Shown: piece by piece, positions 15,480-24,389 of the stretch
Layout: the number at the start of each line of letters is the position of its first letter
How positions within the stretch are numbered: position 1 is the stretch's first letter
NCBI RefSeq assembly: GCF_000498355.1
Contig: NZ_AVSV01000022.1
Location: forward strand, 1-64,000
Direction: 5' to 3'
Length of the DNA: 64,000 bases
DNA from: Clostridium sp. Ade.TY
Lineage (GTDB): Bacteria > Bacillota > Clostridia > Clostridiales > Clostridiaceae
Notes under the pieces: generated by a model
The model's input: only the letters and a program-made list of their open reading frames with translations
Told to the model about the DNA's origin: nothing
Database searches by the model: none
Translations under genes and position numbers: made by a program

Positions 15480-17258
15480 TTGAATAATATTATTAAAGAA
15501 AGATTAGAAAAATTTAGAGAAATAATGAAGGAAAAAGGAATTAATTATTATATAATTCCAAGTTCAGATTCTCATGGAAGTGAATATGTAAGTGAACATT
15601 TCAAAGGAAGAGAATTTATGTCAGGATTTACAGGTTCTGCAGGAACTTTACTTATTTCTTTAGATAAAGCAATACTTTGGACTGATGGTAGATATTTCAT
15701 TCAAGCAGAAAAAGAACTTAAAGGTTCTGATATAAACTTATTTAAGATGAGGGTAGAAGGATATCCAACTTTAAATGAATGGATTAAAGAAAATATTAAA
15801 AAAGATGAAGTTTTGGCTTTTGATGGTAAGGTATTTTCAGTAAATGACTATAAAGCTTTTAAAGAAATTGAAAAGAGTAATGAATTTAAAATAAAAATAG
15901 ATGAAGATTTACTACAATATGTTTGGAATGATAGACCTGAGCTTCCAATGGAAAAAGTATTTATTCATGACATAAAGTATGCAGGAAAAAGCAGAATAGA
16001 AAAATTAAAAGAAATAAGAGAAAAAATGAATTTTTTAAATGTAAATAGTTATATATTAACTTCATTAGATGATATTGCCTGGCTTTATAATATTAGAGGA
16101 AATGATATTTCATATAATCCTGTAGTTTTAAGCTATTCAATAATTAAAGAAGATAAAGCATTTATATATATTGATGGGAAAAAGATTTCAAATGATGTTA
16201 AAAGAGAGTTAGAAGAAGATAATATATTTATTAAAGGTTATGAAAAAATAATTGAAGATACTAAATTATTAGATGGAAATATATTTATTGATCCTAAAAA
16301 AGTTAACTCACTTATATATGAAAATATAAATTTAAATTGTAAAATTATCGAAGAATTAAATATAACAACTTCATTAAAGGCTATAAAAAATAAAATTGAA
16401 TTAGAAAATTTAAATAGATGCCAAATAAGAGATGGAATAGCTATGGTTAGATTTAGAATGTGGCTAGAAAATAATGTTGGTAAAGAAAAAATTACAGAAA
16501 TATCAGCATCAGATAAGTTAAAAGAGTTTAGAAGTTATGGAAATTTATATAAAGGAATAAGTTTTAATACAATTGCAGGATACAAAGAGCATGCTGCTAT
16601 GATGCATTATAGTGCATCAAAAACAAGTGATTATGAACTTAAGAAAGAGGGACTTTTCCTAGTAGATTCAGGTGGTCAATATTTAGATGGAACTACTGAT
16701 ATTACAAGAACTTTTGTACTTGGAAATATTTCAGAAGAAGAGAAAAATGATTTTACGTTAGTTTTAAAGGGACATATAAATTTAATAACTACAAAGTTTT
16801 TAGATGGAACAACAGGTTCAAATATTGATATAAAGGCTAGAGAACCTTTATGGGATAAAGGAATAGATTATAAATGTGGTACAGGACATGGAGTAGGATT
16901 TTTCTTAAATGTTCATGAAGGTCCTCAAAGTATAAGTCCAATTCAAAATAATGTAGTATTAAAACCTGGTATGATTATAACTAATGAACCAGGAATATAT
17001 AAAGAGGGTAAACATGGTATAAGAACAGAAAATACTATGCTTGTTGTAGAAGATAAAGAAACAGAATTTGGAAAATTTTATAAGTTTGATATTATATCTT
17101 TTTGTCCAATAGATATAAAAGGTATAAATAAAGAACTTTTAAATAAAAAAGAAATAGAATGGATAAATAATTATCATGAAATAGTTAGAGAAAAATTATC
17201 AAAATACTTAAATGGGGATGAACTTAATTTTTTAAAGGAAATAACAGAAAAAATATAA
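15480..17258 (+). CDS. Xaa-Pro aminopeptidase (M24B)
   Basis: 592 residues, the long three-domain form: two creatinase-like N-terminal domains and a C-terminal pita-bread catalytic domain from about 310. Dinuclear metal ligands are visible as the Asp pair in DSGGQYLDGTTD, the His in GTGHGVG, and the Glu residues in TNEPGIY and RTENTM. It removes N-terminal residues before proline, aiding peptide use. The start codon is TTG at 15480 behind GGGGCGA. It is followed 29 bp later by a DUF4003 gene, probably in the same transcript. Confidence 0.92.
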   Translation: MNNIIKERLEKFREIMKEKGINYYIIPSSDSHGSEYVSEHFKGREFMSGFTGSAGTLLISLDKAILWTDGRYFIQAEKELKGSDINLFKMRVEGYPTLNEWIKENIKKDEVLAFDGKVFSVNDYKAFKEIEKSNEFKIKIDEDLLQYVWNDRPELPMEKVFIHDIKYAGKSRIEKLKEIREKMNFLNVNSYILTSLDDIAWLYNIRGNDISYNPVVLSYSIIKEDKAFIYIDGKKISNDVKRELEEDNIFIKGYEKIIEDTKLLDGNIFIDPKKVNSLIYENINLNCKIIEELNITTSLKAIKNKIELENLNRCQIRDGIAMVRFRMWLENNVGKEKITEISASDKLKEFRSYGNLYKGISFNTIAGYKEHAAMMHYSASKTSDYELKKEGLFLVDSGGQYLDGTTDITRTFVLGNISEEEKNDFTLVLKGHINLITTKFLDGTTGSNIDIKAREPLWDKGIDYKCGTGHGVGFFLNVHEGPQSISPIQNNVVLKPGMIITNEPGIYKEGKHGIRTENTMLVVEDKETEFGKFYKFDIISFCPIDIKGINKELLNKKEIEWINNYHEIVREKLSKYLNGDELNFLKEITEKI

Positions 17259-17287
17259 ATTTTAAATAGTTATATATGAGGGATTTT

Positions 17288-18280
17288 ATGGTAGATGATA
17301 AGTTTAAATTATTAATTGAGAATAGTAAAATTTTGGATGAAGTTAAAAATACATTTGGAATGAATATTTTTAAAAAATGCAATGCACTTAATATTACAAT
17401 GAAAAATAAAGTTGCTAATGCAAATAAGATTAATAGTGCAATAGATTTAATAAAAGGGAAAACATTTTTATTTTCTAATTTTAGAGGAAATAATTTATTA
17501 ACTACAGCTGTACTTATAGCAAATGAAGAAAATATGGAAGAAAGTTTAAATAACATTATTGAAATATATGAAGGTCTTAAAAATTTGTTTTTTAATAATC
17601 AGTATTTAGTCTTGGCGGCACAAATAATATTTTCAGCAAGATATAGAGTAAATATTTATGATGCTATAAAAAATACTAGAGTAGCTTATGATTATATGAA
17701 AAAGAATCATAGATTTTTAACAGGTCAGGAAGATATATGTTCAGCAGCAATAATTGGGACTACATCTAAAGATTTTGAAGTAACATTTTTAGAAATTGAA
17801 GAGTGCTATAATTTACTTAGAAATAGTGGATTTTGTATGGGAAATAATCTTCAATCTTTAACTAATATGTTATCACTTATTAATTTAACTTCTGAAGAAA
17901 AAGTTAAAAAAGTAAATAGTTTATATAATGCTTTGGAAAATAATAATGTTCCATTAAAGGGATATGCCCTTCCTCTTCTAGGGATAGCGCCCTTTATAAC
18001 TAATGATTATAGTGATTTTGCAAAAGAAGTAAGTGAAGTTGTTATAAGCTTAAGAAAAGAAAGAGGATTTGGAATATTTTCTTTAAATAGTTATATTAGA
18101 AATATGATAGCGGTTGGAATAGTTATATCAAGTTACTTAGATGATTTAAGTTATGATATTAAAGAAAATATAAGTAATATAACAAACAACACATCATTAA
18201 CTATTGTTATAGCAATGGAAATTGCAGCATCTACTGCAGCAGCTGGAGCTGCAGCGGCAGCTGCCTCAGCAAATAATTAA
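17288..18280 (+). CDS. DUF4003-family protein
   Basis: 330 residues. The start at 17288 (MVDDKF) is preferred because GAGGG lies seven bases upstream; an in-frame ATG at 17276 has no such site. The protein looks soluble and helical and matches the DUF4003 pattern, with a central NNLQSLTNMLSL region. It ends in a striking Ala-rich tail of about 20 residues containing AAAGAAAAAASANN, which could be a flexible or membrane-associated end. Function is unknown. It is probably co-transcribed with the aminopeptidase gene. Confidence 0.7.
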   Translation: MVDDKFKLLIENSKILDEVKNTFGMNIFKKCNALNITMKNKVANANKINSAIDLIKGKTFLFSNFRGNNLLTTAVLIANEENMEESLNNIIEIYEGLKNLFFNNQYLVLAAQIIFSARYRVNIYDAIKNTRVAYDYMKKNHRFLTGQEDICSAAIIGTTSKDFEVTFLEIEECYNLLRNSGFCMGNNLQSLTNMLSLINLTSEEKVKKVNSLYNALENNNVPLKGYALPLLGIAPFITNDYSDFAKEVSEVVISLRKERGFGIFSLNSYIRNMIAVGIVISSYLDDLSYDIKENISNITNNTSLTIVIAMEIAASTAAAGAAAAAASANN

Positions 18281-18293
18281 AAGTATTAATTTA

Positions 18294-18335
18294 AAAGATA
18301 TAGAGTTTATTTAGTAAAACTTTATATCTTTTTTA
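18294..18335 (+). terminator. Terminator after the DUF4003 gene
   Basis: A 15-bp stem with one G-U pair (AAAGATATAGAGTTT/AAACTTTATATCTTT) is followed by a long T-run. Confidence 0.8.
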
Positions 18336-18397
18336 TTTTTAATTGCTTATATAAGAGCTAGAGTTCTTTAGATATAATAATAACTAATTTAATTTAA

Positions 18398-18506
18398 AAA
18401 GACTTATTTAAATTTTAAGAATAAGTCTTTTAATTATAGAAATAGAAAATTTTAAAAGAAAAGTGATAGTCTTTAACATTAATTAATATTAAAGATTATC
18501 CCTTTT
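18398..18506. terminator. Two further hairpins between the DUF4003 gene and the AraC remnant
   Basis: The first (18398-18408 with 18420-18430) is an 11-bp perfect AAAGACTTATT stem. The second (18460-18476 with 18489-18506) is a longer imperfect stem that, read on the minus strand, has T-rich flanks and lies directly after the stop of the AraC remnant. The latter probably was that gene's terminator. Confidence 0.5.
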
Positions 18507-18513
18507 ATAAAAT

Positions 18514-18931
18514 TTATACAATATGTAAAGATTTGTTTCTATAATATATTGGGGTTATTGTAGTAAATTTTTTAAACATAGTACTATAATAACTTTGATT
18601 TATATATCCAACCATTAAAGCAATATCTAATATAGATAAATCCGTATTTGAAAGAAGTTCTTTACTCTTTTTAATCCTAAAGTAATTTAAATAATTAGTA
18701 AAAGTATAATTAGTTTCTTTTTTAAATATATTACAAAAATAACTTTTATTTATATTAAATTCATTACAAATTGAATCTATTGTTATTTGATTTTGATAAT
18801 TTTTTTTATGTAATTTAAAGCTCTTTTTACATATGGAGAATATATTTTGGGCGTAGTAACATTAGTTTTTTTCTTTAAATAAAAAGAAATTAACAATAAA
18901 ATATTCTTATAGAAAATTTTAAAGATAAATA
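18514..18931 (-). pseudogene. Decayed AraC-family transcription regulator
   Basis: On the minus strand, a clear AraC-type double helix-turn-helix can be read, with SICNEFNINKSYFCNIFKK for the first and SILDIALMVGYINQSYYS for the second, ending at a TAA at 18514-18516. The upstream part (YSPYVKRALNYIKK, preceded by ILLLISFYLKKK) is in a different frame. The two frames meet at a run of eight A (T on the plus strand, 18800-18807), where one more base would join them. Further upstream a stop codon interrupts and no start is found. So this is a truncated, frameshifted regulator remnant; a sequencing error in the A-run could explain the shift but not the missing N-terminus. Confidence 0.75.
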
Positions 18932-18940
18932 ACTATAACT

Positions 18941-18984
18941 AAAAAAGATATAGGATTAATTCAGTAACTTCCTATATCTTTTTT
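18941..18984. terminator. Bidirectional terminator between the AraC remnant and the PPC-domain gene
   Basis: A 14-bp perfect stem AAAAAAGATATAGG/CCTATATCTTTTTT gives a T-run on both strands. It terminates the minus-strand gene that ends at 18991. Confidence 0.75.
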
Positions 18985-18990
18985 TATATA

Positions 18991-19413
18991 TTATTTTAAA
19001 TTCATTACATTTAAACCAGAAATATTATCCAAATATCTAGGAACTTCTCCATCTAATTCAGTTAAAACAAGTTCACAAACAGCAGTAACTTCTCCTTCAA
19101 CAAAGTGACCACCGTAAGTTATACAATCTTCTCCACTAAAATTTATATGAAGATGAAGATAAGGTTCATTATCTTTAGTTGTTAAATTTCCAAGTAAACT
19201 TGTTATTTCATATTTTCCATCAAATAAAGTTTCATTATATACTTTTGTTTTTAAATTAAAGTATCCTATTCTTATATTTGTTGCTGCACCTATAGCAGAA
19301 ATTGAACCAAGTTTTATGCTATTGTCTTTACAAAAGCTTTTAATAGAACTTACTATGTTTTCACCTTTATCTATTCTTAAAATCCAAGTATTATTTATTT
19401 TTTTAAAATCCAT
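18991..19413 (-). CDS. PPC-domain (DUF296) protein
   Basis: 140 residues of the stand-alone PPC/DUF296 family, related to the second domain of plant AT-hook proteins. It has the GSISAIGAATNIRIGYFNL strand-turn pattern and HLHINFSGED...GGHF, whose histidines resemble the metal site in bacterial members. These form trimers; bacterial function is not established, with proposals of DNA binding or small-molecule binding. The start at 19413 (MDFKK) has GGAGGT at good spacing; an in-frame ATG 15 bases upstream does not. It is the only intact gene on this strand between 9 and 54 kb. Confidence 0.8.
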   Translation of the reverse strand: MDFKKINNTWILRIDKGENIVSSIKSFCKDNSIKLGSISAIGAATNIRIGYFNLKTKVYNETLFDGKYEITSLLGNLTTKDNEPYLHLHINFSGEDCITYGGHFVEGEVTAVCELVLTELDGEVPRYLDNISGLNVMNLK

Positions 19414-19674
19414 TTTTAATACCTCCAAAATTTAAATATAACTTATTTTAATTATACACCTTAAAATCAATGTAAATCCAAATGATAAATTATAATTGAA
19501 AGTTTTTATGAAATTATTTTAGTGTATTTTTATAACTTATTTAAAATACTCGTAAATGAAAACAAAGAAACCATATAAATAAATTGTATTGTATGATAAT
19601 ATAAAATGAGATAAGATTAAAATTTAATAGAAAATTATTAATAAAATTTATAAATAATAGCTTTGGAGGATTAT

Positions 19675-20331
19675 ATGGCTATAAATAAAAAAATAAACGA
19701 CAGATTCCATTACAATAATGCTAAAAAAACAAATAAAAACTTTATGTATAATGATTTAAGAAGAGCTAATTGTTATAACAGTGAATTTTCAGGTTCAAAC
19801 TTTAATTTTGCAAGTTTTAGAGGAGCACATTTTAAATCATGTGATTTCTTTGGATGTACTTTTAAATGGGCTGAATTTATAGGTAGTAACTTAAAAAAAA
19901 GTAAATTTAAAAAGGCTGAATTTAAAAATGTAGTATTTGAAGGTGTTAACTTAGAAGGTGTTGATTTTGATGGTGCTAAGTTTAAAAATGTTATATTTTT
20001 AAATACTGATATAAGTAAAGCAGTAAATTTAAAATTTAAAGATGAAGATATTAAAATATTAGATAAATTTCCGAATATAGAAATTAGCGATAATTTAAAA
20101 GCATCATTAGATAAAGCTATGGACAATGAGTATATTAAGAGATCAAGAGTATTAGATACAAAAGAAGGTAAATTAAATACTATAAGTATAATGAGATTAA
20201 AGGAAAACTTTAATGAGAAATCATTAGTTCAAGGACTTAAAATTGCATCAGAGAGAATAGATAGAGATTTTTGTACATTAAGTTATTTAATTAAAGCTAT
20301 AGAGAGATATAGAGAAGAGGGACTTCTTTAG
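19675..20331 (+). CDS. Pentapeptide-repeat protein
   Basis: 218 residues. From about residue 22 to 110 it follows the A(D/N)LXX-like five-residue periodicity with central Phe or Leu (FSGSNFNFASFRGAHF, CDFFGCTFKWAEF, NLEGVDFDGAKF), which folds into a right-handed square beta-helix. A helical C-terminal part (150-218) follows. Some such proteins mimic DNA and protect gyrase from quinolones or toxins (Qnr, McbG); others have unknown roles. Here the repeats are interrupted and few, so a gyrase role cannot be claimed. The start is the ATG at 19675 after GGAGGA. A terminator follows. Confidence 0.8.
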   Translation: MAINKKINDRFHYNNAKKTNKNFMYNDLRRANCYNSEFSGSNFNFASFRGAHFKSCDFFGCTFKWAEFIGSNLKKSKFKKAEFKNVVFEGVNLEGVDFDGAKFKNVIFLNTDISKAVNLKFKDEDIKILDKFPNIEISDNLKASLDKAMDNEYIKRSRVLDTKEGKLNTISIMRLKENFNEKSLVQGLKIASERIDRDFCTLSYLIKAIERYREEGLL

Positions 20332-20358
20332 TATAGTAAATAATTTATATAATAAAAG

Positions 20359-20391
20359 ACCAGTAGTATAATTTTAAACTACTGGTTTTTT
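20359..20391. terminator. Terminator between convergent genes
   Basis: Stem ACCAGTAGT/ACTACTGGT (20359-20367 with 20378-20386) is followed by a T-run on the plus strand. It ends the pentapeptide gene and faces the minus-strand pseudogene. Confidence 0.75.
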
Positions 20392-20392
20392 A

Positions 20393-20695
20393 TTATATTT
20401 TATTTATCCATTCTATTACATTAGGAGTTAAAGAAGCAACTGAATCTTTGTTAACTTTTGTAACAAAAATTAAATCTTCAGCTTCAACTGTATTTTTTAA
20501 TTTATTTAATATTTCATCAGCAGATAATTCGCTTTTAAGAAGAAAACTAGTAGGCATAAAATGTGCCCATGAACCTAATGTTTTTATATTAGCTGTTATT
20601 TCATAATCATCACTATAGTGTTGAGGGTATTGATTACCACATCCACAAGAACTTGCTTCTTCTTTTAAATAATAAGTAATTGCAAAAATTTACAT
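20393..20695 (-). pseudogene. Small conserved-looking gene with a stop at codon 2
   Basis: On the minus strand an ATG (20693-20695) sits seven bases behind a good GAGGT ribosome binding site, but the next codon is TAA (20690-20692). The frame is then open for 98 codons to a TAA at 20393, with a protein-like sequence (SSCGCGNQYP, DYEITANIKTLGSWAHFMP, ADEILNKLKN, VIEWINKI). A single A-to-T change of AAA to TAA explains it. No other start is well placed. I do not recognise the family; the Cys-x-Cys pair could bind metal. Inactivation by a nonsense mutation is the simplest reading; a start-stop control element with reinitiation is a remote alternative. Confidence 0.6.
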
Positions 20696-20895
20696 AATAT
20701 ATACCTCTTTTAAATTTAATTTATATTTACATAATAATATAAAAATAATAAAATTCAATTTATTATAGATGAAATATGTATTTTATTTATAAGGGTTATT
20801 AAAATTTTATAGATTTTAAAATCATTTACTTCGTGTAAATATTATATATGATATAATGTTATATAATAATTGGTAGTGTATATTGGAGGAATAAT

Positions 20896-22050
20896 ATGAT
20901 AAATCCAAAGAGAGAATGGATAGAATTTAAATCAGAAGAAGAAAAAATTGAAAAGTTAAAAGAATTAAAAATAATATCTTCAAAAGCCAAGGATATTAAA
21001 GAATTATATTATAAAGGTGCATATAGTGAAGATTCAGTACTTTGTGATGTAGTTGGATATGTAGATGAGAATGAGATAATTTTAAAAATTGGTGAGAAAT
21101 TACATAGTATACATCCTGAATATTTTTTAGATATGCAAAAGAAAGAAAGATTTATAATAGTTGATATAGAGACTCCTATGAGCTTTAATAAAGAAGATGG
21201 AATAAGAGAAATAGCGGCTGTTGTAGTTGAAGATTATAGAGTTATAGATACTCTACATTTAAAGAAGATTATAGATGAAGAAGAATATAAAAAAGGTTAT
21301 GGATGTGGATTAGAGGCTATAGAGGAAAATGAAGAGTTTAAAGATAAATTTAAAGCTTTAGTTAAAAAATACAAATGCCCATTATTAGCTCATAATGCAA
21401 GTTTTGATAGAAAGTTTTTAAAACATTGGGGCTTTGTTGATGATAAGCAAAAATTTTATTGTAGTTTAAATACCATAAGAGCAATGGTTAAGCTTGATAG
21501 TTATAAACTTGTTGATTTATTAAACTATTATGGAATTAAGGATGGACAAGAACATAATGCAATTCAAGATGTTCTTGATTTATTAGAGGTTTTAAAAAGA
21601 TTGAAACCAGAGAAATGGCAAACTATAGATAGTCGTGTTAAATATAGTTTAGATAAAAATAGTGAAAAAAAGATAGAAAATAAAGCATTAAATGATTTAG
21701 ATAAAAAATCAAAGCCTAAGTTTGTAAGAAAGAGTAAAGAAGAAAAAGAAGCGGAAAAATTAAGGCTTGAAAAGGCAAAAGAAAACATAATAGAAAACTT
21801 ATTTGAAGGTAAAAAAATAGTTTTTACAGGGGACACTAAAAAAGATAGAATTGAACTTCAAGAACTTGCAATAATGTACGGCGCAGGAGTTACACAAAGT
21901 ATAAGTGGAAAAACTTATATGGTAGTTGTTGGAGATAATCCAGGTGTTAGTAAAATATCAAAAGCTAAAGAGCTTGGAATTAAAATAATAAGTGAAGATG
22001 AATTTTTAAATAGTGTAAATTTAGATTCAGTTCAAATGAAACTTTTTTAA
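20896..22050 (+). CDS. DnaQ-like 3'-5' exonuclease with C-terminal BRCT domain
   Basis: 384 residues. An N-terminal region of about 85 residues precedes a DEDD exonuclease domain with IVDIET (exo I), HNASFDRKF (exo II) and HNAIQDVLDL (exo III, DEDDh type). A Lys/Glu-rich linker (about 250-295) joins it to a BRCT domain with GKKIVFTGD and ELQELAIMYGAGVTQSISGKT. This matches free-standing epsilon-like exonucleases of Firmicutes, likely in DNA repair rather than the polymerase III core. ATG 20896 follows TGGAGGA. It is monocistronic. Confidence 0.85.
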   Translation: MINPKREWIEFKSEEEKIEKLKELKIISSKAKDIKELYYKGAYSEDSVLCDVVGYVDENEIILKIGEKLHSIHPEYFLDMQKKERFIIVDIETPMSFNKEDGIREIAAVVVEDYRVIDTLHLKKIIDEEEYKKGYGCGLEAIEENEEFKDKFKALVKKYKCPLLAHNASFDRKFLKHWGFVDDKQKFYCSLNTIRAMVKLDSYKLVDLLNYYGIKDGQEHNAIQDVLDLLEVLKRLKPEKWQTIDSRVKYSLDKNSEKKIENKALNDLDKKSKPKFVRKSKEEKEAEKLRLEKAKENIIENLFEGKKIVFTGDTKKDRIELQELAIMYGAGVTQSISGKTYMVVVGDNPGVSKISKAKELGIKIISEDEFLNSVNLDSVQMKLF

Positions 22051-22073
22051 TATAATAATATAATTATTTAAAT

Positions 22074-22127
22074 AAAACTTTGCTAAATTAAAGTTAAATT
22101 AGTGCTTTAATTTAGTGAAGTTTTTAT
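22074..22127 (+). terminator. Terminator after the exonuclease gene
   Basis: A 20-bp stem with a few mismatches (22074-22093 with 22105-22124) is followed by T-rich DNA. Confidence 0.75.
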
Positions 22128-22282
22128 TTTTAATAAATTTTAGTTAAATATAATTTTGATAATTAATTTATAAATAGAAAAATAAATTTTGAAAAATTAT
22201 TTAATATTATGAAATAAAAGAAAAATTTGGGTATTGAAATGTATAATTAATAATAAGTAAAAATGTATTATAGGGGGAATTT

Positions 22283-23251
22283 ATGATGAAGAAAAGACAA
22301 TTAATAATAACAATAATAATTGCTATTATTATATTAATAGTTGGAGGAACTACATTTTTCATTTATCAAGGTGAATCAAAAAATAAAGGAATAGAAAAAG
22401 CAAAGCAACTTATTGAACAAAGACAATATGACAAAGCTTTGGCTTCTTTTGAACTTGTATTAGATGAAGATTCAGGGAATATAGAGGCAATAGAAGGAAA
22501 AGATATGCTAGATAAATATATTGAAGCTGAGAAAAATGTAAAAGATTGTGATTTTAAAAAGGCAGAAGAAGAAATAAAAGAACTTCCAAGTAGTTATACA
22601 AATTATTCTTTTTTTAAAAGTGATGTTGATAAATTGAAAGAAAAAATTGAAGAAGGTTTAAAAGCAAATACAAGTACTGTTAATGACATAAATAAATTAA
22701 GAACTTTAATTGATAATAAAAAATATGACGAGGCAAAAAAATTAGTTAATAAATTAAATAATGAAAAATTAACAGAAGAGCAAAAAAATACTGTTAAAGA
22801 TTTAAATGCAAGATTAAGTGCAGAAATTAAAATTTCAAGTCAATCAAATGAAGCAAATAATGATAGCAATTCAAATAAATCACAGAGTAATAGTACAGCT
22901 TTAAGTAAAGAAAAATATTTAGGGGAACTTAATAATATTCAAAGGAAAGCAGATAATGTTTATGTAGGTGATACAGATCCAGAAATGAGAGAAGCAATAG
23001 GATATATATATACTTTATGGGATAATGAGTTGAATAGAATATATCAAGATTTAAAAAACAATTTACCTAAGGACCAGTTTAAAAAATTAGAAAAAGAAGA
23101 GGTTCAATGGATAAAAGAGAAAAAACGTATAGCACAAAAAGAGGCTGATCAATATAAAGGTGGAACATTAGCACCACTTACATATACTAGTACAGAAGCC
23201 GAAGAAACAAAAAAGAGATGCTATGAATTAGTTAATAATTATATGAAATAA
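22283..23251 (+). CDS. Membrane-anchored TPR-like protein with LprI/DUF1311-like domain
   Basis: 322 residues. One N-terminal membrane helix (about 7-28) anchors an extracellular part. Residues 35-180 are TPR-like helical repeats (AKQLIEQRQYDKALASF, DKLKEKI, KKYDEAKKLV). A Ser/Asn-rich linker (about 185-210) leads to a C-terminal domain with ELNRIYQDLKNNL and EEVQWIKEKK, the pattern of DUF1311/LprI-type proteins, some of which inhibit lysozyme. It is distantly related to the lipoprotein at 44476, sharing the N-terminal TPR pattern. GGGGGAA precedes the ATG. Its partner is unknown. Confidence 0.65.
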   Translation: MMKKRQLIITIIIAIIILIVGGTTFFIYQGESKNKGIEKAKQLIEQRQYDKALASFELVLDEDSGNIEAIEGKDMLDKYIEAEKNVKDCDFKKAEEEIKELPSSYTNYSFFKSDVDKLKEKIEEGLKANTSTVNDINKLRTLIDNKKYDEAKKLVNKLNNEKLTEEQKNTVKDLNARLSAEIKISSQSNEANNDSNSNKSQSNSTALSKEKYLGELNNIQRKADNVYVGDTDPEMREAIGYIYTLWDNELNRIYQDLKNNLPKDQFKKLEKEEVQWIKEKKRIAQKEADQYKGGTLAPLTYTSTEAEETKKRCYELVNNYMK

Positions 23252-23266
23252 AGTTATATTTATTTA

Positions 23267-23298
23267 AAACAGGTAGTTTTTTAATTAACTACCTGTTT
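23267..23298 (+). terminator. Terminator upstream of the ribose operon
   Basis: A 12-bp perfect stem AAACAGGTAGTT/AACTACCTGTTT. It ends the LprI-like gene. Confidence 0.75.
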
Positions 23299-23375
23299 AA
23301 TTATTTATTTTTATAAATAATTATTTGTTATATATAAATTAAAATAAAAAAATATAAAAAATTTTCAAAAAACAC

Positions 23376-23430
23376 TTGTAAACGATTTAAAAATGTATTA
23401 TTATGTACTTAACCGATTCAGTGAAACGGT
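23376..23430 (+). promoter_or_regulatory. Control region of the ribose operon: cre-like site and RbsR-type operator
   Basis: 23376-23390 (TTGTAAACGATTTAA) fits the catabolite-responsive element consensus WTGNAANCGNWNNCW except at one position, so CcpA control is likely. 23412-23430 is an inverted repeat ACCGATT/AAACGGT with a 5-bp spacer and one mismatch, placed just before the rbsK start like a LacI-family operator. TATTAT at 23396-23401 is a possible -10. The regulator at 28497 is the obvious candidate to bind the repeat. Confidence 0.5.
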
Positions 23431-23453
23431 AAAGTAAAGAAAGGATGGGGAAT

Positions 23454-24386
23454 ATGAATAAGATTTGCGTAATTGGAAGCATAAATATGGACTTAGTTAT
23501 AAAAGTTAAGAACATGCCAAAGGAAGGAGAAACCATACTTTCAAAATCCTTTGAAAAGATAGCTGGAGGAAAAGGAGCTAATCAAGGGGTTGCTGCAAAA
23601 AGATGTGGCAATATAGTTACAATGATAAGTAAAATTGGACAAGACGACAATGGTAATATACTAAAGGGTCTTTTAGATAAAGAAGGAATTAATACAGAAT
23701 ATATATTTGTTGATGAAAAAGAGCCAACAGGAATGGCTATGATAACAGTAAATGATAATGGAAACAATTCAATTGTTGTTATATCAGGTTCAAACATGAC
23801 ATTAAATAATGATGAAATAAAAAAATGTGAAGGTGCAATAGGAGAAAGTGATATAGTAATATCTCAATTTGAAACTCCAGAAGATATAACAATTGAAGGA
23901 TTCAAAATGGCTAAAGAAAATAATAAAATAACTATTTTAAATCCAGCACCAGCAAAAGAAATAAAATATGAATTATTAAAATATACAGATATAATAATTC
24001 CAAACGAAACAGAGGCAGAACTTTTAACAGGGATAGAAGTTAATAATTTAGAAACAGCAAAACTTGCAGCTTCAGAATTTTTCAAAAAGGGAGTTAAGTT
24101 TGTAATTATAACTTTAGGTTCAAGAGGAGCAGCTGTTATAAGTAAAGAAAATGCTGAAATAGTTAAAGCTTTTAAAGTAAATGCTATAGATACAACAGCA
24201 GCAGGAGACAGTTTTATTGGAGGATTAAGTACTAAGTTAAATGTAAATGAATTAACTTTTAAAAATCTTTTAAAAGCAGTTAAATTTGGAAATAAAGTTT
24301 CATCAATAACAGTACAAAGAAAAGGAGCACAACCTTCAATAGCAAGTATAGAAGAGGTAATTGAAGTTTATGGAGAGGAAGATTAA
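23454..24386 (+). CDS. rbsK: Ribokinase
   Basis: 310 residues of the PfkB family. N-terminal SINMDLV and GGKGANQGVAA, and C-terminal DTTAAGDSFIGG with the catalytic Asp and the anion hole, are all intact. It phosphorylates ribose to ribose 5-phosphate after uptake by RbsABC. I choose the ATG at 23454 since AAAGGATGGGG gives a proper ribosome binding site; an ATG at 23445 lies directly against the GAAAGG. It is the first gene of rbsKDACB, a common clostridial order. Confidence 0.93.
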   Translation: MNKICVIGSINMDLVIKVKNMPKEGETILSKSFEKIAGGKGANQGVAAKRCGNIVTMISKIGQDDNGNILKGLLDKEGINTEYIFVDEKEPTGMAMITVNDNGNNSIVVISGSNMTLNNDEIKKCEGAIGESDIVISQFETPEDITIEGFKMAKENNKITILNPAPAKEIKYELLKYTDIIIPNETEAELLTGIEVNNLETAKLAASEFFKKGVKFVIITLGSRGAAVISKENAEIVKAFKVNAIDTTAAGDSFIGGLSTKLNVNELTFKNLLKAVKFGNKVSSITVQRKGAQPSIASIEEVIEVYGEED

Positions 24387-24389
24387 TAT

